This document shows, piece by piece, positions 19,444 through 27,952 of a stretch of DNA of 64,000 bases (position 1 is its first letter; every line of letters starts with the position of its first letter). A program made the position numbers and the translations under genes. The DNA comes from Actinomadura luzonensis (GTDB taxonomy: Bacteria > Actinomycetota > Actinomycetes > Streptosporangiales > Streptosporangiaceae). A model generated the notes under the pieces. It was not told the origin of the DNA and did not search any database. It saw only the letters and a program-made list of their open reading frames with translations. The stretch covers positions 2,733,001 through 2,797,000 of the forward strand of contig NZ_JAKRKC020000001.1 in NCBI RefSeq assembly GCF_022664455.2, in the 5' to 3' direction.

Positions 19444-19465
19444 AGGGTCATGGCAACATGGCCCT
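19444..19465. promoter_or_regulatory. Palindromic operator upstream of the GntR regulator
   Basis: AGGGTCATG and CATGGCCCT flank a 4-base centre (GCAA); the arms are complementary at 8 of 9 positions. It lies 17 bases before the regulator start, in the divergent gap between regulator and integrase operon. A GntR-type repressor binding here could control both directions. Confidence 0.5.
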
Positions 19466-19481
19466 GTGACACTTGTGTGCC

Positions 19482-19937
19482 GTGATCGACTACAGCTCTG
19501 GGGTGCCGGTCTACCGGCAGGTCGCAGCTGCGATCCGCGACGACATCACGGCCGGCCGCTACCGGCCCGGAGCATGGTTGCCCTCGGAGTCCCAGCTCGC
19601 ACAGATGTACGAGGTCGGCCGCGACACCGTACGCGAGGCCCTGGCCTACCTCCGCGCCGAAGGGCGGATCGCCACGGTGCGCAAGCGGGGGTCGATGGTG
19701 GCCACTGAGCCGGCTCGCGAGCCGCACCACATCCCGAGCGGGGCCAGGGTCATTACGCGCATGCCGACGCCGGACGAGCGGCGGGACCTGGCCACGTCAG
19801 CGGAGCTTCGGGAGTTCGGTGGCATGCCGGAGGGCGTACCGGTGTTCGAGGTCGTACCGGGGCCGCGGAAGCACCGCAAGGTTCTGCGCGGGGACCACGT
19901 GGAACTGATCGTTGAGAACGGGTCAGACGGGGACTGA
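19482..19937 (+). CDS. GntR-family transcriptional regulator, short form
   Basis: This ~151-aa protein has the GntR winged helix in residues ~1-70 (PVYRQVAAAIRDDITAGRYRPGAWLPSE, then TVREALAYLRAEGRIATVRKRG) and only a short C-terminal part lacking a full UTRA ligand domain. The GTG at 19482 gives the family N-terminus IDYSSGVPVYRQ; a TTG at 19473 would add three residues, and neither has a clear ribosome site. It is divergent from the integrase genes with a palindrome between. Small GntR proteins (for example KorSA of pSAM2) repress transfer or excision in actinomycete integrative elements; that role here is inferred from context. Confidence 0.82.
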   Translation: MIDYSSGVPVYRQVAAAIRDDITAGRYRPGAWLPSESQLAQMYEVGRDTVREALAYLRAEGRIATVRKRGSMVATEPAREPHHIPSGARVITRMPTPDERRDLATSAELREFGGMPEGVPVFEVVPGPRKHRKVLRGDHVELIVENGSDGD

Positions 19938-20112
19938 TCGCCGGCGGGCGACGATTGTGCGGGATAGCGCGGCAATGTGCGAACGGTGAAGGAAGAGTCC
20001 TGCCGAGCGTTGCCCTTGCCGCCTTACCTGCGCTGCTCCGCCTTAAGAGCGATTTTGCGGATTGTGCGGACGCTCTCTCCCGCACCTTCGACGCGGCGTC
20101 GGGGCTGCGGCT

Positions 20113-20415
20113 TCAGGGCAGCCCGTATCTTTTCCTGATCGTCACCGCTTCTTCCTCGGTCACCTCGGTCGGTGTCCGGCCCAGCGCCGTCTGCAACTCG
20201 CCGATGATGCCCTGGCCGGAGGCCCTCACCCGCGCCCGGAACTGGGCAAGCTGGGTGCCGAACAGCTTCGCCGTCGGCCCGGTCCATACGTTTCCGCTCT
20301 GGAACTGCTGGAAGGGCGTCTCGATGCCGCGGTCGATCTCCTCGACCATCGGGCCGACCATGCGCAGAACGTTTTGCAGTGCCTCGCGCAGCGGGTTGGA
20401 CACCATCGTAGCCAT
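20113..20415 (-). CDS. WXG100-like small protein
   Basis: This 100-aa, mostly helical protein has W44-T45-G46 in the middle (FQSGNVWTGPTAKLFG), the size and layout of ESX (type VII) substrates: helix, WxG turn, helix. No signal peptide. It is last in a minus-strand operon, starting 2 bases after the stop of the lipoprotein gene. No EccC-type ATPase is in the window, so export, if any, would use a system encoded elsewhere. The C-terminus (TEEEAVTIRKRYGLP) does not show a clear YxxxD/E motif. Family assignment is by pattern only. Confidence 0.65.
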   Translation of the reverse strand: MATMVSNPLREALQNVLRMVGPMVEEIDRGIETPFQQFQSGNVWTGPTAKLFGTQLAQFRARVRASGQGIIGELQTALGRTPTEVTEEEAVTIRKRYGLP

Positions 20416-20417
20416 GG

Positions 20418-20981
20418 TCAGTCCTTCGTCCTGCGGGGAGCGTTGGCGTCAGCGATCAGCTTTGGGGCGATCAGCTTCATCAGCGCGATCACATCGGCCG
20501 CGTTGTCCCGGCCTTCCACGCCCTTCGACATTCCGATGAACAACTGGGCTTTCCCTTTCACTAGCACGGCGCCGGCCTGAGTCTTCTCGGTTCTCCCGCC
20601 TTGGGTGTAGAACCCGATACCGCCCGAGAGGATCTCAGGTAGCGGCTTGCCGCCCGCTTTGAGCTGCGCCTTAACCCAGTCCTCCCCTCCCTCCGGAGTC
20701 AGGTCGATGTCCAGCAGCTTCTTCTTGTCGCCCGTGGACTCGAAGACATGGCAACCACCCACGCCCAGGCCATTGCCGAAGTTCAGGTTGAAATAACCGC
20801 TCGCGAACGGCTCCCGTACACCTGTCATCAATTCGACGGCGCGAAGCGGAATGTGGTCGCAGATGTAGGGCGGGGCGGCGGTGGTCGGCAGCGGTGTCTT
20901 GTCGACGGGCGGCTTCGAGGCGCTTGTGCAAGCGGTCGCCAGAGCCAGGGTCGCGCCGAGGGCAGCGAGCGTTCTTGTCAT
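20418..20981 (-). CDS. Lipoprotein, DUF3558-like
   Basis: This 187-aa protein starts at ATG 20981, overlapping the stop of the upstream gene (ATGA). It has a signal peptide with lipobox LATAC (Cys at about 18), a Thr/Pro linker, then a domain beginning YICDHIPLRAVELMTG and containing GVGGCHVFES. Two Cys in these positions, with a helix after the first, recall DUF3558-type actinobacterial lipoproteins. It should be anchored on the outer face of the membrane. The lipoprotein could protect the cell from, or present, the products of its operon; that is speculation. Confidence 0.75.
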   Translation of the reverse strand: MTRTLAALGATLALATACTSASKPPVDKTPLPTTAAPPYICDHIPLRAVELMTGVREPFASGYFNLNFGNGLGVGGCHVFESTGDKKKLLDIDLTPEGGEDWVKAQLKAGGKPLPEILSGGIGFYTQGGRTEKTQAGAVLVKGKAQLFIGMSKGVEGRDNAADVIALMKLIAPKLIADANAPRRTKD

Positions 20982-21749
20982 TTGTGCTCGCTGAATCCGC
21001 CCTGGTATGCATCGTTCAGCTTGTCTTTCGCGTCCTTCCATATCGTGCCCTTGTGATCGTCGTCGGCCCACTGCTCATAGGCTTCGAAGTCCGGATGCTG
21101 GACGGTGCCCTCAGGCGTCATCTCGGCCAGTGTCATCAGGCTTCCGTCGGGTTTGAGGAAGCTCAAGGAGCGGCGAGTGTCCTTTTTGAAGAGGTTGTGG
21201 TCGAACATCGCCTGAGCTACGAGTTGGGTCGCCAGGAACTTCGATCTCGCCTTCGTGGTGTTGGCGTCGTAAGTGGCCTGGTTCGTGTTGACATCGGTGT
21301 GAGCGCTATCTTCAAGCAGGCTGTTCCAGGCACCCACGACACCGACTCCAATGGGCCAAGCGCCTTGCTGCGGGATCGCCAGCCCCGAGTTGACCACCAT
21401 CATGAATTCCTTCATCTTGCGCTCTTGGGCCTCGTCCAACTCCTGGCCTCGGGCTACGGCGGCAAGTCCGGTGGCATCGGTGATCAATCCGAATCCCGCG
21501 CCGGTCTCCTTCACGGCGGTCATGAAACGCTCGGCGTCGCCGGTTGCGGCGGTATGGCCGAGAGACCTTTTCGACCAGACGGTTTGGGCGGCCATCAGCG
21601 TCCCAACAGTTTCAGGGTCCTCTTCGAAGGCTTCTTTCATCACTGTGCGTATGTCCTCGGTGGCGAACTCGGCACCCCATGGATCGTCGGGTGGCTGGGT
21701 GGGATCTCTGACGGTACGAACACCGGTGCTGCCAAGCCCGGAATGCGAC
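20978..21749 (-). pseudogene. 3' part of the large WXG100-operon gene, cut by an IS256-family element
   Basis: This is the C-terminal ~257 residues of the protein whose 5' part is at 23266-24533. The fragment begins in the 9-bp duplication (GTCGCATTC on this strand) and continues SGLGSTGVRTVRDPTQ, then an acidic, helix-rich region, ending YQGGFSEHK. The codon phase at the duplication is identical on both sides of the insertion. There is no start for this piece; it could only be made if the element excised precisely. Its stop overlaps the lipoprotein ATG. Confidence 0.85.
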
Positions 21750-23265
21750 TGGTCGCGTCTTCGGAGCGGTGTAAAAGGCTCAACGAGGTAGGTGCCGTGG
21801 AGCGATCTTAGGCGGCCACCGTGTCGGGTGTCGACTCGGCCGTCGTGGTGCTGGTCGGGCGAAGCTGGGCGGGCGGGTGGAGCAGGGCACGGCGCAGGTC
21901 TTGAAGGATGCGCAGGCCCTTGCTGGTCATGGCGAAGCCGCGCCAGCCTCGCGCGGCCCGGTCCAGCACCGCCCACACGAGGGAGACGCAGGAGGTCTCG
22001 CCGGGGAAGCGGCCGATGACCTTGACGCGGCGGCGGGTCTCCCCGAAGGTGCGCTCGATGAAGTTGGAGTGGCGGATGCGTTTGTGGTGCTCGGGCGGGA
22101 AGCGCAGGTAGGTGGTCAGGCTCTGCCGGTCGGTCAGCAGGCTCTTGACCGCGGCCGGGTAGCGTCCGCCCCAGGTCTCGGCGAAGGCGTCGATGCGGGC
22201 CTGTACCCAGGCCACCAGGGCCGGGCCGGGCTCGATCTCCGTGCCGTCGTTGTTCAGGCTGCTGGTGTCGAAGATGTTCCAGAAGGCGGCCTTGACCTCG
22301 GCCTGGTCGCCGGCGCTGACCTTCGACAGGACGTTGCGGCATTTGTGGATCACACAGCGCTGGCGCAGCGAGCGGGGAAATGCCTGCTCGGCAGCGGCGA
22401 TGAGGCCGGGCGCGCCGTCGGAGATGACCAGGAGCGGCGGACGCAGCCCGCGGATGGCCAGGTCGGTTAGGAAGTCGTGCCAGGCGTCGGTCGACTCGGC
22501 CGCGGCGGCCGACAGGCCGATGAAGACGGGTTTGCCCTCGGTGGTGATGCCCCAGGCGGCCAGCACCGGCTCGGCGCGCTGGCCGTCGTGCATCTTGAAG
22601 TGGCTGGCGTCCAGGAACAGGTAGTCCAGCTCGATGCCGGTCAGGTCGCGCCGGCTCCAGGCGTCGTACTCGGCGACGATGGCCTGGCAGATGGTCGAGA
22701 CCGTCGACTTCGACAGTGCTGCCTCGGGGCCGAGGGCATCGGCCAGGGCGCCTTCGACGTCGCGCACGGACAAGCCACGCACGAAGGAGGCGATGACCAG
22801 GGTCTCCAGGGCGTTGGTGCGGGTCACGCCGGTGCCGAACAGGCGGGAGGCGAACGCCTCGGTGGTGCCGCGCAGCTTGGGCCGTGCGATGGTGACGGCT
22901 CCGGTGGTGGTCTTGATGGTGGTGGGGCAGTGCCCGTTGCGGTGGCCAGGTCGTACCACGGTCTCCTCTTCGCCGCTGCCGGTGACGGCGGCGGCGCGCT
23001 GGTAGCGGGCGCGGCCGAGGAAAGCGTCCACCTCGGCCTCGACGGCGGTCTGGATGATCAGGCGGGCGCCGAGCCGGGCGACGTCCTCGATGACCTCGAC
23101 CAGGTCACGGCCTTCGGCGAACAGGGCGTCGATCTCGGCGCGGATGGCCTGAACGGGCGGTAGTGTGCGTGCCACGAGCGTAGGTCCTTGCGTAGTGCGA
23201 ACTTTGGACGGTTCAGCACGGCAACCTACGCTCGTTCCCTTTTACACTGCATCTCGGACGCGACC
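21750..23265 (-). mobile_element. IS256-family insertion sequence, 9-bp target duplication
   Basis: The element is 1516 bases. Its ends are inverted repeats: GGTCGCGTC at the outer edge on both sides (21751-21759 and complement at 23257-23265), then GTGTAAAAGG and GTAGGT-GCCGTG further in. GAATGCGAC stands directly outside on both sides (21741-21749 and 23266-23274), the 8-9 bp duplication typical of this family. One transposase gene fills it. Both duplication copies are still identical, so the insertion is recent. Confidence 0.92.
21808..23175 (-). CDS. IS256-family (Mutator-type) transposase
   Basis: This 455-aa DDE transposase starts MARTLPPVQAIRAEIDALF. The N-terminal DNA-binding part contains FLGRARYQR and RNGHCPTTIKTTTGAV. 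The catalytic core has Asp in LDYLFLDASHFKM, Asp in PPLLVISDGAPGL and Glu in HSNFIERTFGETRRRVKVIG, with the C/D(2)H-type RQRCVIHKCRNVL between. All catalytic residues are present, so it is probably active. Similar copies may occur elsewhere in the genome. Confidence 0.95.
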   Translation of the reverse strand: MARTLPPVQAIRAEIDALFAEGRDLVEVIEDVARLGARLIIQTAVEAEVDAFLGRARYQRAAAVTGSGEEETVVRPGHRNGHCPTTIKTTTGAVTIARPKLRGTTEAFASRLFGTGVTRTNALETLVIASFVRGLSVRDVEGALADALGPEAALSKSTVSTICQAIVAEYDAWSRRDLTGIELDYLFLDASHFKMHDGQRAEPVLAAWGITTEGKPVFIGLSAAAAESTDAWHDFLTDLAIRGLRPPLLVISDGAPGLIAAAEQAFPRSLRQRCVIHKCRNVLSKVSAGDQAEVKAAFWNIFDTSSLNNDGTEIEPGPALVAWVQARIDAFAETWGGRYPAAVKSLLTDRQSLTTYLRFPPEHHKRIRHSNFIERTFGETRRRVKVIGRFPGETSCVSLVWAVLDRAARGWRGFAMTSKGLRILQDLRRALLHPPAQLRPTSTTTAESTPDTVAA

Positions 23266-24533
23266 GAATGCGACGCGGCATAAGCGACATCAGGGATGTA
23301 GGCGGAGAGGATGAGTGCTGTCGTGCTGGCTGGGACGGCGGACTTGGCGCCCTTAAGGGCTCGCTCGGCCTGCAAACCGACGAATTCCGAGGCCAGCCGG
23401 GCGGATAGGAAACCACGAGAGGGATGCTCTGCCGTGCCGTCGCGGTCTCGGAAGATCGTGGTGGCAGCTTCTATCGCACTGCCCACTGCCTTCTTGCCGT
23501 CCACCGTGGGGCGTTCAAGAAGATACCGCCTGAGCGCCGTGGGATCCTGGGCGAAGAAGTCCTGGGCGGCGGCGGGATTGTGACCCAGGGCCATCATCAT
23601 GTCCACGATCGGATCGTCGTGAGGGTCGCGCAGGGCGATTCCGCCTTGAGCGGGGAGTTTACGGTCGTGGGCGTCGATGGCCTTCGCCACCTGCAGAAGG
23701 AAGGACGAGTCGAACGAGCCGTGTTTGATCGCCTTCGCCAGCGCTTGGTGGTCCTGCGGCCTCAGGCCGGTGGTGAACTCCTTGCGCCAGTCGGCGTCCA
23801 GCCGGGAACTGGCGGTGCCAAGGGCCTTGCTGAGCGCCGTCTGGAGGCGGATGAGCGTCTTGTTGCCCTTCACCGTCTTGGCCATGACGTTCCGGAACGT
23901 CGTCGCGCCCAGCGCGTTCATGAGCATCGTGGCGAAAGCGGGATCGCTGATGTGTTTCTCCAGCTCGGCGACGGTCTTCTCGTCAACCTTGCCGGTCTTC
24001 GCGGTTTCGGCCAGTTGGGTCGCGGCGGCATAGACGTCGGGGCTGCTGGAGGCCCGGTTGTAGAGGGCTTCGTCGAAGGGGACCATGTCGGCGGCGTCAG
24101 CGCCCCAGGTCGTGGTCAAGGACTGGATGGTCTCGTTGCGTTGCCGCAGTTCGGGACGTTTGGAGCTGATCCAGTTGCCCATCTCGCGCAGGGCCGTCAG
24201 GGCGGAGGTGTCGAGCTGGAGTTGGGTCAGGGCTTGCCGGATGCGTGGCTCGTGGACGCCGAGCGCGGTTTCGAGCCTGGCAAGGTCACGCTCAAAGTGG
24301 TCCATTTCCGAGGGCGTGATGCCGGAGTAATTCCAGTTCGGAGGCTTGGGTGTGAGCGAGGGCTTTGCCGGGTCGGGATCGCCGGTCTTGGCCGGCGGCG
24401 GTGTGGGTTGGCCGGGAGGGCGATCGGATGTGGGTAACGGGGTGGGGGTCGGCTCGGCTAAGTCCCCGGGCGGCTGGTCGGACTTGGCCAGCGGCGGTGG
24501 GGTCGGGGAAGGATCGGGCACCGGCGGACTCAT
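23226..24533 (-). pseudogene. 5' part of the large WXG100-operon gene, interrupted by the IS
   Basis: The native part ends at 23266; the open frame then runs into the IS to a stop at 23226. Residues 1-70 are a Pro/Thr-rich stretch without a signal peptide. A helical region follows (WNYSGITPSEMDHFERDLAR, MGNWISSKRPELRQRNET), then HISDPAFATMLMNALG and DPTALRRYLLERPTVDGKKA. The short motifs recall large actinobacterial proteins of DUF6571-type loci near ESX-like genes; that match is from memory. Joined to 20978-21740 it makes a 676-aa protein. The ATG overlaps the stop of the 80-aa gene upstream (ATGA). Confidence 0.8.
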
Positions 24534-24772
24534 GACGGGTCTCCAGCACGGAACGGCACGCGAACAGCCGGATTATCGCCGATGCGGGCATGCCTCGTCA
24601 GGCGCTCATAACGCAATCGCATGATCGTCGTCCCTGGCATGGTGAAGTGCGCGGTCGCCAGGATGTACGCGAAGCTCGCTCGCAGGGTTCGTTTCTCGAG
24701 CGACATGGTCTGAGGCTGATTTGGCGGGCCTTTCAGAAGGTCAGAGAGCGCCCGGCTGACCTCAGTCAGCAT
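24530..24772 (-). CDS. Small protein heading the WXG100 operon
   Basis: The ATG at 24772 gives 80 aa: LTEVSRALSDLLKGPPNQPQ, then SFAYILATAHFTMPGTTIMR and a basic end. Its stop overlaps the ATG of the next gene, which supports translation. It begins 30 bases from the leader-distal end of CRISPR array 2, on the same strand as the array and the cas operon, so read-through is possible. No family is recognised. It may be a partner or chaperone of the large protein, from position only. Confidence 0.5.
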   Translation of the reverse strand: MLTEVSRALSDLLKGPPNQPQTMSLEKRTLRASFAYILATAHFTMPGTTIMRLRYERLTRHARIGDNPAVRVPFRAGDPS

Positions 24773-24801
24773 CCTTGAGATCCGCGTTCGCGGCTTCTGA
24801 G

Positions 24802-25254
24802 TGGAACACCCACGCCCGTGGGGAGGGCTCGGCCAAGAGTCACGAGATCCTGATCGAGATCGGAACACCCCCGTGTGTGGGGAGAACTGGGCACTCGGCA
24901 TCCTCATCCACCACGCCGCCGGAGCACCTCCACGTGCGTGGGGAGGACGTGGTCCTCTCGTGGCGGCCCGCGTTGGCCGCCGGAACACCCTTACGTGCGT
25001 GGGGGAGGACCGTTGTCAAAGTTGTAGGTGAACGGCTCCTCGCGGAACACCCCCACGTGCGTGGGGAGGACGTCAGGGGACCCGGCCCTGGGCTCGAGGG
25101 CGGAGGAACACCCCCACGTGCGTGGGGAGGACATTGCGTGCGCGACCACGGCTTGCTCTGCCGTCGGAACACCCCCACGTGCGTGGGGAGGACGGCCCTC
25201 TGCCGTTCGGTGACCGCAAGGGGGCCGGAACACCCCCACGTGCGTGGGGAGGAC
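24802..25254 (-). CRISPR. CRISPR array 2, type I-E repeats, 8 repeats and 7 spacers
   Basis: Repeats start at about 24802, 24861, 24920, 24981, 25043, 25104, 25165 and 25226. On the crRNA (minus) strand they begin GTCCTCCCCACG and continue CACGTGGGGGTGTTCCG. The four on the right are perfect or nearly so; the four on the left are increasingly degenerate (deletions, CGTGTGTGG, CTTACGTGCG), so the leader is on the right, next to cas2. Only 18 bases separate the last repeat from the cas2 stop. Array and cas operon share one strand. Confidence 0.97.
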
Positions 25255-25272
25255 CCTTCGTGGCCTGCTGTT

Positions 25273-25602
25273 TCACATGTTCACATGCGTTTCTCCCTGA
25301 ACAAGCTGCGGCCCAGTGGCAGCGGCGAACTTGATGAGCTGGAGGCCGTCGAAGTCGACCACGTGACGCCGTCGCTGTCCCGATGTCTGCATGGTGAATC
25401 CCTGCTCGTTGTCGGCAGGGTGGATCAGCACCGCCATGCCCTCGCCCACGCTCGCGCTGACCGCAGCCCACAGTTCATCGCGGACCCGAGCAGAGACTGT
25501 ACCCACGAAGAGACCCGGGCACGGTTCTATGAGCCACCGTGACAGCGCTCCACCGACATGATCGGGGACGGCGGTGGTGGAGATGACGATCATCGATGCC
25601 AT
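25273..25602 (-). CDS. cas2: CRISPR-associated endoribonuclease-fold protein Cas2, type I-E
   Basis: Cas2e dimerises between two Cas1 dimers to form the spacer-integration complex. The 109-aa protein starts MASMIVISTTAVPDHVGGAL and has WLIEPCPGLFVGTVSARVRDELW, as in the I-E branch. It follows cas1 with a 3-base gap. The last codons lie 18 bases from CRISPR array 2, so the leader sequence that Cas1-Cas2 should recognise must lie inside the 3' end of this gene. Confidence 0.95.
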   Translation of the reverse strand: MASMIVISTTAVPDHVGGALSRWLIEPCPGLFVGTVSARVRDELWAAVSASVGEGMAVLIHPADNEQGFTMQTSGQRRRHVVDFDGLQLIKFAAATGPQLVQGETHVNM

Positions 25603-25605
25603 CAG

Positions 25606-26589
25606 TCACTCCAGTGGAACATCGATGAACTCGTATCCGTAGTTGACCCCTGCGGGCAGCGCGCCGGCGTCCGGGTCCCACAGGTGGACCAGGTCCGTTG
25701 TCCGATCGCCGGAGTCGTTGCCGCTGCTGCTGTCAGGGTCCAGCAGGCTTTGGATATCGCGAACGATCTGCGGCATGAGCTTGAGCGCTCGAAACTCCTC
25801 ACGAAGCCGCCTACGTGCCTCTCGCTCAGGGTCCTGCGAGCTGTACAGCGAGAAGGCCATCGGGATGGTGACGCGCGCCTTGTACAGGTCGGCCACGTCG
25901 TAGACGAACGCCATTTGGGTGCCGCTGTGGATGAACCCAAGAGCTGGGGAGCAGCCCAGCGCCAGGACGGCTGCGTGAACGACGCCGTACATACAGGCAT
26001 TGGCTCCCGACAGCGCTTTGTTCACGGGGTCCTGGTCGTCCCAGGAGTCGGGGTCGTAGTTGCGGGTGAAGCGCTTGAGCCGGTATTTGATGGCCATCAT
26101 CCGGTACAGCGCCTTGATCCGCTGTCCTTCCAGGCCGCGTAGCTGGGCAAGCGTGGCGCCCGGAGGGGCTGTTGACTGGCCGAACCGCATCTCGTACATG
26201 CGCACCGCCACTTGCAGGCTCAGGTCGTCACTGGCCCATGCACGGACCTGCTTCTCTAGCCAGGCAGTGGTGAGCGACGACGGCACGATGCCCGCGTAGC
26301 TGCGTACGCCGCCGGCGCCGACGCATACCAGAGAGGTCCCGTGCCGGGCGATCGTGGCCATGGCCGGCTGCGTGATGGACGTCCCAGGGCCGAGCAGGAT
26401 GCACGCCAGGGAGGCGGTCGGGAGGTAGACACGATCGGTCCCGTTGCGGGAGGCGACTTGAGCACAGACGCCCGTGTCGTCCTGCACGATACGGACCGCC
26501 TCGGCGTACAGGAACGAGAGCGAGTCGGCCACCCGCGGCAGCATGGCCAGCGTGGGCGAGGCCAGCTTGCGGCGCGCGTTCGCGCTCAC
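25606..26589 (-). CDS. cas1: CRISPR-associated integrase Cas1, type I-E
   Basis: Cas1 inserts new spacers at the leader-repeat junction. The 327-aa protein keeps the metal-binding residues: E154 (QLRGLEGQR), H221 (GFIHSGTQ) and D231/D234 (YDVADLYK). The GTG start overlaps the cas6e stop (GTGA). The C-terminal ~30 residues (LDPDSSSGNDSGDRTTD to EFIDVPLE) extend past the helical core. Nothing in the sequence suggests inactivation, unlike cas3 and cse1 in the same operon. Confidence 0.96.
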   Translation of the reverse strand: MSANARRKLASPTLAMLPRVADSLSFLYAEAVRIVQDDTGVCAQVASRNGTDRVYLPTASLACILLGPGTSITQPAMATIARHGTSLVCVGAGGVRSYAGIVPSSLTTAWLEKQVRAWASDDLSLQVAVRMYEMRFGQSTAPPGATLAQLRGLEGQRIKALYRMMAIKYRLKRFTRNYDPDSWDDQDPVNKALSGANACMYGVVHAAVLALGCSPALGFIHSGTQMAFVYDVADLYKARVTIPMAFSLYSSQDPEREARRRLREEFRALKLMPQIVRDIQSLLDPDSSSGNDSGDRTTDLVHLWDPDAGALPAGVNYGYEFIDVPLE

Positions 26590-27209
26590 CGGGCCACAGC
26601 CAGGCTGAGCAGGCCGCAGCCGTAGCTCTTCCCGCGGCCGATACCACTGAGCACCGCCGCACGCAGCGCGTCAGGGTCGGTGACCACACCGCTGCCGTCG
26701 AAGCGAACCACCGCGTGACGGACGCTGCCCTTCGCACGGATGTCGCGCTCGGACAGAGCTTGGACGGTCGCGACGGCCAGGCCGTGGCCGGCCGCCTTGG
26801 CCCCCCACCACTCCTCGGCGTCCGGGCCCCGCAGAGCTTGGATCTTCCCGGCGTTCTCGCCCGCGCTCTTGCCCAGCCTCTTGGACGGGTTGGCGGCGAT
26901 GCGGTACTGCACCCGCAGGCCGGCGCGCAGGTTGCCGAGCAGCGTGCCCAGTTCCCGCACGCTGATCTCGCCGTAGCCGTCCGGTAGCCGTTCCAGCTCG
27001 GGCTTCATGCTGCTCTGCACGAGCAGTTGGGTGCCCTGGCGGGTTTCCTCGACGCGGAACAGCACTCCCGCCGTGGCACGCGCCCGGTCGCCGATGTCGT
27101 CCGGCACGAGCAACATCAGCCGCTTGTGCAACCGGTCCGGGTCGCGCAGGTCGTTGTTGACATCCCGGCGGGTGAGGTCGGGAAGGATGCGCATCAGCCA
27201 GGCGGTCAT
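26586..27209 (-). CDS. cas6e: CRISPR repeat endoribonuclease Cas6e (CasE/Cse3)
   Basis: Cas6e cuts pre-crRNA at the base of the repeat hairpin and stays bound in Cascade. The 207-aa protein has two RAMP ferredoxin folds; candidate catalytic H28 lies in DRLHKRLM, and the glycine-rich loop is GIGRGKSYGCGLLSLA at the end. The repeats of all three arrays contain the palindrome CCCCACG/CGTGGGG that it would bind. The ATG overlaps the cas5e stop and the stop overlaps the cas1 start. Confidence 0.94.
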   Translation of the reverse strand: MTAWLMRILPDLTRRDVNNDLRDPDRLHKRLMLLVPDDIGDRARATAGVLFRVEETRQGTQLLVQSSMKPELERLPDGYGEISVRELGTLLGNLRAGLRVQYRIAANPSKRLGKSAGENAGKIQALRGPDAEEWWGAKAAGHGLAVATVQALSERDIRAKGSVRHAVVRFDGSGVVTDPDALRAAVLSGIGRGKSYGCGLLSLAVAR

Positions 27210-27952
27210 CGTGCTCCCTCCTCGCCGATGTAGTCGACGAGGCAGTCCCAGAACGCCGCACCGCTGACGAACAGCCCATCAGCGACGGCTTGCGTGGTGA
27301 TGCTGACTGCTCTGGTCCGGTAGCGCCGGTCGCAACGGCTGAAACTCTCCGGAACGTCGGCCAATTCGGTGACGGAGTCGGCCGTCTCTTCGGCGGACTC
27401 CGTGACGAACTCCGCCTCCGGCTGATCAGATCCGCGAAGAGCTCGCGCTATGGGCACTCGGGTCCGCAGGTCCGCCACCGGGTCAGCGGCAGTGCTGCTC
27501 AGCAGCAGAGGCTGGTCGGGCGGGCATGAGCGTCTGCCCAGGTACGGTTGCCAGCGCGGCTGCCGCAACGCTTCTGCGATCTCGGCCAGCCGCTCGTCCG
27601 GTCCCTCGACGGCCACGGTGAAGACGGCGTCCGAGAGGTACTGGCGCCGGGTCACCATGGTGGCCGTCCCCTGTGGTCGCTGGGTGCCGTCGGGCCGCGG
27701 CACGCCACGCGACATGCCGCCGCCGATCGTGTGGAAATCCAGCAGACGAACGCCGGGACGATCGATCCTGACGGTGAACCGCAGACCCTCGTAACCGGTC
27801 AGGGACCGTCCGCGTTCGAAACCCTCGGCGCTGGCCAGGAGGCCGATGAGGCCCGAGCGGGTCGGGAAGCGCAGCGTGTCGCGCTGGGCGAAGACGCTGT
27901 GCTCGCCCCACGACTGCAGCGGCCCGGCGAGCCGCAGCACCAGACCGCTCAT
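27206..27952 (-). CDS. cas5e: Cascade subunit Cas5e (CasD)
   Basis: Cas5e caps the 5' handle of the crRNA in Cascade. The 248-aa protein shows the RAMP N-terminus LVLRLAGPLQSWGEHSVFAQRD and the signature FPTRSGLIGLLASAEG, with typical mid-region DFHTIGGGMSRG and QYLSDAVFTVAVEG. An insertion rich in Glu/Ser/Thr (EFVTESAEETADSVTEL) near residue 200 is longer than usual. ATGA overlaps link it to cas7e and cas6e. Confidence 0.95.
   Translation of the reverse strand: MSGLVLRLAGPLQSWGEHSVFAQRDTLRFPTRSGLIGLLASAEGFERGRSLTGYEGLRFTVRIDRPGVRLLDFHTIGGGMSRGVPRPDGTQRPQGTATMVTRRQYLSDAVFTVAVEGPDERLAEIAEALRQPRWQPYLGRRSCPPDQPLLLSSTAADPVADLRTRVPIARALRGSDQPEAEFVTESAEETADSVTELADVPESFSRCDRRYRTRAVSITTQAVADGLFVSGAAFWDCLVDYIGEEGAR

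Noticed and set aside
22477..24437. Plus-strand frames over the IS256 transposase and the large WXG100-operon gene
   Set aside because: Gly/Val/Asp-rich antisense translations without motifs; the minus-strand genes have family motifs or coupled starts.
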